From: a virus
DNA length: 64,000 bases
Strand: one strand, 5' to 3'
IMG/VR virus record: IMGVR_UViG_3300028025_004808
Coordinates: 1 to 64,000 of that record
Shown: in pieces, positions 32,801 through 39,923 of the stretch
Numbering within the stretch: position 1 is the stretch's first letter
Layout: every line of letters starts with the position of its first letter
Notes under the pieces: generated by a model
What the model saw: only the letters and a program-made list of their open reading frames with translations
Database searches by the model: none
Told to the model about the DNA's origin: nothing
Program-made: the position numbers and the translations under genes

Positions 32801-35676
32801 GGCGTTTTTCCAGATGAAGCAAGTCCTGGATTTACACGAGCAAGACCTTCACTCTCTTCAAGAATTCTGCGAGCATCTTCTCTTGAAACAACACCAGTAA
32901 TTTCTCCACTTTCAAGACCTTCTGCTATTCCTTCATTAATTACGGTGTTTAGTTCGTCTAATTCATCCTGACTAATATCGCCTTGCTCAACGTTGCGTCC
33001 GCCGTTAGGTACGCCTGTTAGTTGTTCAATTTCTTCGTCTGACAAACCAAATTCTCTTAATTTTTCAAATACAGCATTATCGCGTTCTGCTCTCATATTG
33101 CGTGCTTCGGTAGCATCAACATTTCCCCGTTCATCTCTTTGTATGCCCGTAGGTCTTACAATTCGATTATTGCCACTGCCGCTATTAGAAGCAAAAACAC
33201 GAATGTTTTCTTTTTCAATTTTGCCTCTATCTGCTCTGTATTTAGAATCTCTACGAGTCATATTTAGGTAGTCAATTAAATCGCCACCAGTGATTTTTTC
33301 ATCACCAAATTCTTTAGCAAGAGAGACGATTAAGGGGTTTGCACCGTCTTTTGACGCGCCTTCGCGCAATGCATCAGCAAGTTCATTTACTAATTCTTCA
33401 GGCTCAATTGACGGGTCGTTTTCTATAATTCCATCAATTGCTTTTTCTAATTCGTAATTAAAATCTTCAAGAGACATTTTCCCATCAATAATTTTTTCAG
33501 AATCGCTACGTAATAGGTTTACGCCATCCTGTAAACGCAATGTTTCTTCAAGGTCTTCTGGTTCTCCGCCTTCTCTTAGCGATGTCATCAAAAGTTGTCT
33601 GTCTAATCTTGCTGATTCTTTTGCTTCTTCTATTGTTCTGTAAGAATCAGGTTCACGTCTTTTCTCCCAAAAAGACTTAGAACGAGAAGTTAATTGTTTA
33701 AAAACGTCATCAAGGTCATTGCTTGCGTTATCTACAATTTCTTTAATTTCTTCTATTTCACTGTCGGTTCCTGTTTTTTTAACAGAGTCAACATGCAGGT
33801 CAAGCATTTTCTGAATGGAAAATGCCATGTCATCCATAAAATCTTCAATTTTTTCTTGTGAAGAAAATTGTTCAATAATTTTTTCGTCAGAAAGCATTTC
33901 CGCTAATCGTTTTCTTGCATTAGATACAGACTTACCAACACTGTCTTTAAGTTTTTCATCAGTAAGGTTTGTTAATACTTCTTTTGCCCCATCAATAATT
34001 TTTGAAGAGTCTCCCTTGCGCCCTACGGCAGACGCTGCAGCGTCTTCCATGCGTTTAACTAAAGATTTTGGCAATTCGTTTTTTGAAACAACTTCTCCGC
34101 TTACGGATTGTGCTGCTGGGACAACGCCTGATTGACTGGCAAATCCCTCTGTTGCTCTTCTTTTGTTTACTTTTCCTCTGGTTGAAAAGTCATTAACACC
34201 AGGAATTGCAGGGCGTTGGAAGGGCGTTCCTTCCTGAACGATTCCGTCATTATCTCCGTCCCATGCGTTCGGGTCGAAGTTTGCGGAAGCAGCCCTACCG
34301 GCTGCCCTTACTTTTCCCGGGCTACCACCGATACTTCTACCGATTCCCTTCTGGGCGTTATCTATAGCCTCAACCAGGTCTTTTGTTATGCCTGACGTAA
34401 TTAGGATTCCATCTTCTGTAACTACGGATTCAACCCTGTGGTAATCAAAAATTGGGTCAAGCAATGATTTGGTGTTAAACGCTTCTTCTAGTTTAACGGG
34501 AATCAGATAACTCTTTGTTTCAAGGTCTTCTTTTTCTGCAGAAGAAATTACATCTTGAAGGTTTTCAAGAATTGCTTTTAATTTTGAAAGATTTTTCTTG
34601 TTGATTGTCTTGCCAACTTTTTCATCAATCTCTTCAGCAATTAAATCTTCTAATTGCTCAATCTGAGATGCAAGGTCTGATTTTTCGTCAGATTTCGGCA
34701 TAATTTCTCCATAGCCCTGCTGATATCCAGGCTTTACCTGCATTGGCATTGATGGCATCTGTGATGGAACGACAATGCGTGAACCGCTATTTCCGCTATT
34801 AGTTACCTCTGGCTTACCAAACATAAATGTTGAGTAATTGTCTGGAGTGTGATAACCGATTCTATAAACGGTTGGCGCTCCATTGGGAGAGAACTTCATG
34901 AATACAGCAGTACTCTCAGTTGCTTCAATCAATTTAATTTTTGAGTTAGTTCTTTCAGAAATTTCTCTTTCAAGGCGCTGACGCTGTTCTCCACCAAGTG
35001 GGCGAGCCAGGCCTTCAGCAAAAATTGGCTTTTCTGATTCGTAATCGTCGTCATCGTCTTCCCGAATTACAATCATGTTTGGTTTTTGCGGCATTTGTCC
35101 CATCATATGATGAGGACCCATCATGCCCCAGCCTTTTTCTGATTCAGCCAAAGTGATGGCATCGTCAGACTTGACGGATATTGTTCCCGTCAATTGATTG
35201 GCTCCATGAAGAACTGGAGAGACTTCGTAAAGTTCTACTTCTTTAAGAACATTGGCTTGCATGTTTGGGTCAAAGATTGCATCAAGAGTCTTATATCCAA
35301 TTGACCATTCTTGTTCTTGCCCAAAGAAAGCAACATTTGCAAACGCTTCGCGACCCTTTTCGGAGTTCAGGTTGAACTGAACTCTTGCGTAAAGACCACC
35401 AATGCCAGCCTTAAGCATCTTGGACGGAAGCCTTCTATCGCCTGGAGCAACTTCGTAAATCTCTAGAACTTTACCGATTGGGTCGTTCCAGTTGTGTCCC
35501 CAAACCACTCTTGGCTTGCGTCTTTGAAGGCTTTTTGCAAAAGCGCCAGATATAAGAACATCACCCACGGAGTCTTTATTCCCAATGCCAGCAACGAAGC
35601 ACTCAACAATTCCCTGTGCTTCATCAATATTAAACTGTCCAGGCATGGCCTTGAACTCAATGTTGGTGCTTGCCAT
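29869..35676 (-). CDS. Prohead protease fused to a giant polyprotein with HipA-like kinase domain
   Basis: 1935 residues; HK97-type prohead proteases are usually 200-300. Residues 1-170 are a complete S78-type protease: H61 in WGHNWNDPIG, S125 in EWSIGY, and the acidic segment ELYEVSPVLHGAN near 148-160. After KGIGRSIGG comes the EF-hand-like FDPNAWDGDNDGIVQEG (W472). Nine F/L-A-S linkers follow (F512, F828, L952, F1075, F1150, F1440, F1458, F1750, F1787), mostly between predicted helical blocks. Residues about 1180-1400 resemble a HipA/atypical kinase: K1208 in YYVKHS, GETEILTSKLYQLLGV, D1289 and N1296 in NWDGTGNMSN, D1309 in ADSGG. The linkers may be processing sites for the attached protease. 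AGGGAGAAG provides the ribosome site. Confidence 0.85.
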   Translation of the reverse strand: MASTNIEFKAMPGQFNIDEAQGIVECFVAGIGNKDSVGDVLISGAFAKSLQRRKPRVVWGHNWNDPIGKVLEIYEVAPGDRRLPSKMLKAGIGGLYARVQFNLNSEKGREAFANVAFFGQEQEWSIGYKTLDAIFDPNMQANVLKEVELYEVSPVLHGANQLTGTISVKSDDAITLAESEKGWGMMGPHHMMGQMPQKPNMIVIREDDDDDYESEKPIFAEGLARPLGGEQRQRLEREISERTNSKIKLIEATESTAVFMKFSPNGAPTVYRIGYHTPDNYSTFMFGKPEVTNSGNSGSRIVVPSQMPSMPMQVKPGYQQGYGEIMPKSDEKSDLASQIEQLEDLIAEEIDEKVGKTINKKNLSKLKAILENLQDVISSAEKEDLETKSYLIPVKLEEAFNTKSLLDPIFDYHRVESVVTEDGILITSGITKDLVEAIDNAQKGIGRSIGGSPGKVRAAGRAASANFDPNAWDGDNDGIVQEGTPFQRPAIPGVNDFSTRGKVNKRRATEGFASQSGVVPAAQSVSGEVVSKNELPKSLVKRMEDAAASAVGRKGDSSKIIDGAKEVLTNLTDEKLKDSVGKSVSNARKRLAEMLSDEKIIEQFSSQEKIEDFMDDMAFSIQKMLDLHVDSVKKTGTDSEIEEIKEIVDNASNDLDDVFKQLTSRSKSFWEKRREPDSYRTIEEAKESARLDRQLLMTSLREGGEPEDLEETLRLQDGVNLLRSDSEKIIDGKMSLEDFNYELEKAIDGIIENDPSIEPEELVNELADALREGASKDGANPLIVSLAKEFGDEKITGGDLIDYLNMTRRDSKYRADRGKIEKENIRVFASNSGSGNNRIVRPTGIQRDERGNVDATEARNMRAERDNAVFEKLREFGLSDEEIEQLTGVPNGGRNVEQGDISQDELDELNTVINEGIAEGLESGEITGVVSREDARRILEESEGLARVNPGLASSGKTPRKKITKDGTVTPQKNLSITLDDDTIGVLNEEVGMLLDNTKNRQPLLAMKKILEESKGGKFEVTPQQFDDIAAAIEDSFDNGVVSSDIYGVLHQAAESLDGKYDINEIANPKKSKGFASSGKRANNGAPTDMTELQQRQYVAWARQQKGLRVAQEIIREHDSNSGQMSASRWKALRTMYSNMGPGSGGPRRFASNTSQPTAGFRDALTFGAGPLPYVHTTTGWKKVGGAGGLNEAGRYMDPKTGKVYYVKHSRSGEEFRGETEILTSKLYQLLGVPTIDYNRGVHNGKLQRVSEWDDRIREVSHSQMSKDSKFKASVQRSLIANAWLANWDGTGNMSNIVQGPNGEAVMADSGGGLIFRAQRYSGLKTNPPFGPKVDEVENLINGVTRSGQPVQTAVSKAYYKDIEPSEVARQVKELSQVTDDDIKKLVSQQISDKEDGDRLAQILIARRDWIVDHWSTGKLVDNPSDTSRSDASGAKAKPFASLTKKPARSVSASRVGFASNIDGPGDDERGGGARRARGVGEMVPGGNLAPGRARREGEKNRAGTEVGAETQFAGKTFDEIKPDNWDELTTDEKFQWALTQGNPDSGSEMSRVAYRKLLADLGDQMDKEELAEMSPAARRAELAARREEQRTIERMGVPREPTEGAAAKPKRETSSEPKAPKIKKSSNAQDAKTERESRLDKFLEAIDASSSRIDSSDSEINEHRDLWDEVTTSLQENGYDFTIRSLDRTIEVLDDYVSAFEDEQLTPDERANLAAARKILKTLLGTRTAYSEDEWIIGGKKPSSSQINFASATGGTSKKFNINLAQDIQKDLKKLNGTGKPGTRGFASTSAGGKTMITDEATFFKDVQSSLDKEIKRATKDGDKRAIAGLRKLSELISRDEAGKTGSRRTNVGSIYFTAEEADQILDGLMFALDTQLADGGEKRIAWYSKLIEMVAGAAKSTFIDKKTNAITDTTRTATNSRGQSRTINIVPEA

Positions 35677-35703
35677 GTCTTCTCCCTAAGGCTTAGTAAA
35701 AAG

Positions 35704-35738
35704 ATAATAAACCACTAAGTGGTGCTGCCAGTGCAAGT
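35704..35738 (-). promoter_or_regulatory. Candidate late promoter ACTTGCACT-N20-TATTAT
   Basis: On the minus strand ACTTGCACT (35738-35730) is followed after exactly 20 bases by TATTAT (35709-35704), about 28 bases before the protease-polyprotein ATG. The capsid gene has the same pair with the same spacing. A 13-base palindrome ACCACT-A-AGTGGT (35711-35723) lies in the spacer. Confidence 0.6.
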
Positions 35739-35771
35739 TTTGTTTTAGTTTATTTATATTGAATATATAAA

Positions 35772-37805
35772 CTACATCCTGGAGCCCATTGACCAGGCAA
35801 TTCTCGCTTCAGTTTCTGCAATTTCGTTTCTCTTCTTCGCTATCAAGTTGGTAAATATCCCTACAAGTGAAGTTCTAAGAGCAGTAGACCTGTCGTCACC
35901 ATCAGAGATATTAAGCGTTCCGAGGATTGCGTTAGTTATTTGTTCTGATGTTTCGTCATTTATAGATTTAATTCTTGCTATCTGAGAATTTACTTGCGTA
36001 ACAACATCTGCGCTTGTTATCGGAGTTTTGATTAGTGATTTTTCAGCAAATATTGTTTGCGAATCAGCAATGATGGCGTTCAGCACTGGCTTGATGTCTT
36101 CTTCAATCTGTTTAGACCATATGTCTGATTGGAAGATGCTTTCAGTGTCAAGGAATCCAGTAATGAGTTGCTTTCTGGCTTTTACACCTGCTGCTTTTTC
36201 AAGAACGACTCTCTGCTGTCTTTCAAAAATTCGCTCAAGACTTCTGTCAAGAATTTCTGTCCACCTAGTGAGCGTTATCTCTTCTTTGTCATCTGCAGAT
36301 TTTGTCTGAATTCCGCCCTTTGGAGCAGATGCCTGCTGTGGTGCCATTTCTGCTGGCGCAGCCTCTGCTGGTGCCATTCCTGCGCCTTCTGCCATTCCTT
36401 GACCCTGTGCAGCAAGTTCCATTGCCCCTTGCATTGTCGTTGGGTCTGGTGGAGCACCTTCTGCACCTGGCATGGCTCCTGGTGGCATCCCAGGCATTCC
36501 AGGCGCTCCTGGTGGCATTCCAGCACTTCCTGGAGGTCCTGCGACACCAGCCTGAGGAGGCTGTTCCATCTTCTTCTTGGTGTTTGCGATTGGTGTCAAG
36601 TTTGGGTTGAGAAGAAGTGAGTCAGCCAAATCGCTTTCAACTTCTTTTCTTCCGATTTTTTCTCGGTATTCATTGAGACTGATTAGTCCTTGTGTGAACT
36701 CTTCTTTGGTGTATCTATTTCTTTCCTGCTCATACAAAATCAAAACAGGAACATTGGATACATCAAAATCAACGTAATACTCATCATCAAGTTCATCTAA
36801 CGCTCTAGCGATTGGCTCCAAGTGTGGAAGCATTGTCTCGTTCCAGAAGACTCTGATTTCTTCTCCAGCGTTGGAGAAAGTACGACCAGAAGCATTGCCG
36901 ATTACTGACTCTGGAACACCAAAAGAAGCAAGGATTTCTTCTTTTGTGATTTGACGCATCTGAATGTAAGCAGCGTCTCTAGGGTTCGCCGATGTATCAA
37001 CAAAATCTGCTCCATCATCTGAGGAGATAACAGTTGTTGCACCAACGCGAGAAAGGTTTCCTCTAAATCTGTTTCTTAACTCTTCTTTGTCGTCATCATC
37101 TACTTCGCCACGAAGAACAAGAAGACCGCCAGGTCTGCCGTCATTAATCAGGTAGTTGCGGTTATAGACCTTTGCCAAGTTCTCAATTTCAATTGCGATA
37201 CCAGCAGCCTCAAGTGGAGTCATAGACAAGTACGGGTCAAGCGGATGAGGTTTTCTAATCCAGATGACATCCTTTGGTCTCATATTGATGACAGCGCCAT
37301 TTGGCATTCTTACTTCATATCCAGCAACAAAGTTCTTTGGGTCTGGAATTGGTGCTGTTGATTGTGGCGGAAGAAGGTTGAGGGCAATGACGCCGCCGTC
37401 TTTTCCATATATTTTTTCAATGAAAACGCCTCGTGTACTCATCAACAACTGAGAAGAAAGTCTGTATCGGAAGATAAATGAGTTTTCTCCGATATTTGAC
37501 TTGGTATTAAGGATTTTAAGAATGTCCGAGTTTTTAGCCTTAGAGCCCTTAAGTATCTCGCCTTGCGGTGAGTTATCTTTTTTAAGGATTATTGGCAGTC
37601 TTGCTTGGTTGCCAGCGATTGCGTCAATACATCTAGCCACCCATGTGACCTTCTGCATTCCCTCTTTGTAAACACGCTCAATATCCCATGAGTCCGTATA
37701 GGGGCGACCCACGAAACCGGGAGAGTGAGAAATGGGCGCACCAGGTCCAACAGCCTTTTGCGACTGATTGTTAAGCGATTTGTTGTTGTAATTGTTCCAA
37801 GCCAT
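35772..37805 (-). CDS. Portal protein (HK97-like)
   Basis: 677 residues. The first 400 match HK97-type portals: VTWVARCIDAIAGNQARLPI, LLPPQSTAPIPDP, KDVIWIRKPHPLDPYLSMTP, PGGLLVLRGE, ASFGVPESVIGNAS and FWNETMLPHLEPIARALDE. The portal forms the dodecameric ring through which DNA enters and leaves the head. The C-terminal 250 residues are an extension with a Pro/Gly/Met/Ala-rich stretch (about 430-520) and a helical tail; this is longer than usual and may reach into the head. The gene is leftward and sits 2 bases after the membrane-protein gene; the terminase gene diverges from this pair. Confidence 0.93.
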   Translation of the reverse strand: MAWNNYNNKSLNNQSQKAVGPGAPISHSPGFVGRPYTDSWDIERVYKEGMQKVTWVARCIDAIAGNQARLPIILKKDNSPQGEILKGSKAKNSDILKILNTKSNIGENSFIFRYRLSSQLLMSTRGVFIEKIYGKDGGVIALNLLPPQSTAPIPDPKNFVAGYEVRMPNGAVINMRPKDVIWIRKPHPLDPYLSMTPLEAAGIAIEIENLAKVYNRNYLINDGRPGGLLVLRGEVDDDDKEELRNRFRGNLSRVGATTVISSDDGADFVDTSANPRDAAYIQMRQITKEEILASFGVPESVIGNASGRTFSNAGEEIRVFWNETMLPHLEPIARALDELDDEYYVDFDVSNVPVLILYEQERNRYTKEEFTQGLISLNEYREKIGRKEVESDLADSLLLNPNLTPIANTKKKMEQPPQAGVAGPPGSAGMPPGAPGMPGMPPGAMPGAEGAPPDPTTMQGAMELAAQGQGMAEGAGMAPAEAAPAEMAPQQASAPKGGIQTKSADDKEEITLTRWTEILDRSLERIFERQQRVVLEKAAGVKARKQLITGFLDTESIFQSDIWSKQIEEDIKPVLNAIIADSQTIFAEKSLIKTPITSADVVTQVNSQIARIKSINDETSEQITNAILGTLNISDGDDRSTALRTSLVGIFTNLIAKKRNEIAETEARIAWSMGSRM

Positions 37806-37807
37806 CT

Positions 37808-38053
37808 TTACTCAATACCTAATAGGAACCCTAGTATCCCGCATGTAACACCCGCCACTATAAAACCAAAGGCGAGCGAAATTACACCCGCTCCCACACT
37901 TGTGAATATAATAAATCCTACCATTAGCGTGTAGGATATAAATGACCTTGTTAACACTCTTCGCATTTTTGCAAAAAAAGTAATAATACTGTTTACTAGT
38001 TTGGAGATTGCGGTGGTGATGAAATTGCTCATACGACTAACACCGTAGCGCAT
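37808..38053 (-). CDS. Small membrane protein (81 aa), possible holin
   Basis: A basic N-terminal half (KMRRVLTRSF) is followed by two close hydrophobic segments (YTLMVGFIIFTSVGAGVISL and FGFIVAGVTCGILGFLLG). Two-segment small proteins of this kind include holins, but there is no endolysin gene next to it and its place before the portal is unusual. The ATG at 38053 has AAAGG 6 bases upstream; both lie within a hairpin (38050-38068) that may limit translation. An ATG 7 codons later is a weaker alternative. Confidence 0.65.
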   Translation of the reverse strand: MRYGVSRMSNFITTAISKLVNSIITFFAKMRRVLTRSFISYTLMVGFIIFTSVGAGVISLAFGFIVAGVTCGILGFLLGIE

Positions 38054-38068
38054 AAAAAACCTTTATGC
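38050..38068. promoter_or_regulatory. Hairpin GCATAAA-N5-TTTATGC in the portal/terminase divergent region
   Basis: A perfect 7-base stem with a 5-base loop. In the leftward transcript it would hold the start codon in the 3' arm, with the ribosome site partly in the 5' arm and loop. It is flanked by two direct TAACACC repeats (38038-38044 and 38071-38077), so it may instead be an operator controlling both directions. Confidence 0.45.
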
Positions 38069-38091
38069 CGTAACACCATCGTGAGAAAAAA

Positions 38092-39396
38092 ATGACCGAC
38101 TGGGCAAAAGTTTTAGAATACCTAGAACCTAAGAAGCCTCCGTTTTGCCCTGAAGAGCCATCTTTGACGCAAAAAGTATTTCTTAGAACAAATTCAATTG
38201 AAGCCTTATTCGGCGGGGCTGCTGGTGGGGGAAAGTCTTCTGCGCTATTGATGTCTGCCCTTCAGTATGTAGATGTACCAAACTATTCAGCAATTTTGTT
38301 CAGACGCACATATGCCGACTTGGCGCTTCCTGGTGCTTTGATGGACAGATTCAAGTCATGGATGGACGAAATGGACGGCATTCACTGGAACGCAAACAGT
38401 TATGTCGCTACTTTTCCTTCTGGCGCAAGAATCTCGTTCGGGTATCTAAACAACACCAACGACTACCTCAGATACAAGGGTTCCGAATTCCAGTTCATCG
38501 GAATGGACGAAGTTACAGAAATCCGTGAATCCGACTATCGCTACATGTTCTCCCGTTTGCGCCGACCTGCTTCTGGTCCGCTATCTCAAGTCCCTCTTCG
38601 TATGCGTTCGGCCTCTAACCCAGCCCCCAACTGGGTTAGACAAAGATTTATTGTTGAAGGTCTTGAGAAGGGACGCATCTTTGTTCCCTCAAAGTTGACG
38701 GATAACCCTGGAATTGACGCAGATTCCTACCGTCAAGCCTTGCAAGCCCTTGACCCAATTGAGCGTCGTCGTCTTGAAGAGGGTGACTGGTGGAGCACAA
38801 CGCTTGGGACCATGTTTGATAGGGAATCCATAGTTATTATTGATACAGAAGATGTCCCAGTTGTCTCATCTGCGGCAAGAGCAGTGAGGTTTTGGGACTT
38901 GGCTGCAACAGAACCTTCTCCGTCAAACCCTAACCCTGACTGGACCGTAGGTACATTGATGCTGTTTGATGCTGGAATTGCCTACATCCTTGATGTCAGA
39001 AAAGCCAGAGTGAAGAACGAAAAGGTAGAGCAGTTTATAGCCCAAACAGCCTATGAAGATGGTCATGGAGTCACCATCAGGATGGAGCAAGAACCAGGCT
39101 CGTCTGGCAAGGCTCTCATAGACCAGTACGCCAGATATGTGGTTCCAGGGTATGATTTTGAAGGAATTCGCTCAACTGGTGACAAAGTGACCAGAGCAAG
39201 ACCATTTGCTGCCGCTGCAGCGAATGGAAACGTAAGAATCGTAAGAGGACCGTGGCTTACAGAATGGCTAGACGAACTTTCTTCATTTCCCGAAGCATGC
39301 GACCACGATGACCAAGTTGACTCGGCTGTCGGTGCTTTCACATATTTGACTGGTCTAGGGTTGCCACAAAGAAAAATTGTCAGTATCATCGTCTAG
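38092..39396 (+). CDS. Terminase large subunit
   Basis: 434 residues with both catalytic halves. The ATPase has Walker A GGAAGGGKS (K48 region), the adenine-motif-like ILFRRTYADL and Walker B FQFIGMDE. The nuclease has D in RFWDLAAT, E in RMEQEPGSSG and the terminal DHDDQVDSAV. The enzyme pumps DNA into the prohead and cuts it. No small-subunit gene was recognised in the window. It heads the rightward block, diverging from the portal/membrane-protein genes with 38 bases between starts. This split of terminase from the portal and capsid operon is uncommon. Confidence 0.95.
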   Translation: MTDWAKVLEYLEPKKPPFCPEEPSLTQKVFLRTNSIEALFGGAAGGGKSSALLMSALQYVDVPNYSAILFRRTYADLALPGALMDRFKSWMDEMDGIHWNANSYVATFPSGARISFGYLNNTNDYLRYKGSEFQFIGMDEVTEIRESDYRYMFSRLRRPASGPLSQVPLRMRSASNPAPNWVRQRFIVEGLEKGRIFVPSKLTDNPGIDADSYRQALQALDPIERRRLEEGDWWSTTLGTMFDRESIVIIDTEDVPVVSSAARAVRFWDLAATEPSPSNPNPDWTVGTLMLFDAGIAYILDVRKARVKNEKVEQFIAQTAYEDGHGVTIRMEQEPGSSGKALIDQYARYVVPGYDFEGIRSTGDKVTRARPFAAAAANGNVRIVRGPWLTEWLDELSSFPEACDHDDQVDSAVGAFTYLTGLGLPQRKIVSIIV

Positions 39397-39419
39397 GTAT
39401 TAACTATTGGAGGTTATAG

Positions 39420-39923
39420 GTGCTAAACCCAGCAGACGTTTCTGCGTTACTAATTAAACTGGACGATTATCTAAATAGCGAAGAAGTCCAATCTCTACCA
39501 CTAGACGAAGCCCTCTCTCAACTCGTTGCTCTCAACGATGTCAAAAAGGAACTGGCAGGCATCTACGACTCATATGCGGCAAAAATGACGCACAGAATGC
39601 AGTCGGAAAATTCCACAATCATCACTCTTCGTTCAGGTGAAGAAATCAAATGCATGACTGGAGCCCCACGAAAGAAGTGGGATAACGAAAACTTAATGTC
39701 CACTGTTTACGACAGAATCCATCAGTCGTCCGTTGATATGGATACTGGAGAAGTCAGGTTGTCAGACAAGGAAATTGTCATTAAACTTCTTGACTACCTG
39801 AGCCCTTCTTATTGGCGGGTTAAGGCTTTAAACGACATAGGAATTAACGCTGATATGTATTGCGAAACTGGCGAACCAAAAACCAATGTCGCGATTTATG
39901 GTTCTAAAAAAGGAGATAAGTAA
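39420..39923 (+). CDS. Hypothetical protein upstream of the Rad52-like gene (167 aa)
   Basis: The GTG start at 39420 has a strong GGAGG at 39409-39413. The N-terminal half is helical (EEVQSLPLDEALSQLVALND). The C-terminal half has GEEIKCMTGAPRKKWDNENL and YWRVKALNDIGINADMY, which I recall from conserved proteins next to recombination genes in actinobacteriophages, without a known function. It overlaps the next start by one base. A role in DNA recombination is inferred from context only. Confidence 0.68.
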   Translation: MLNPADVSALLIKLDDYLNSEEVQSLPLDEALSQLVALNDVKKELAGIYDSYAAKMTHRMQSENSTIITLRSGEEIKCMTGAPRKKWDNENLMSTVYDRIHQSSVDMDTGEVRLSDKEIVIKLLDYLSPSYWRVKALNDIGINADMYCETGEPKTNVAIYGSKKGDK

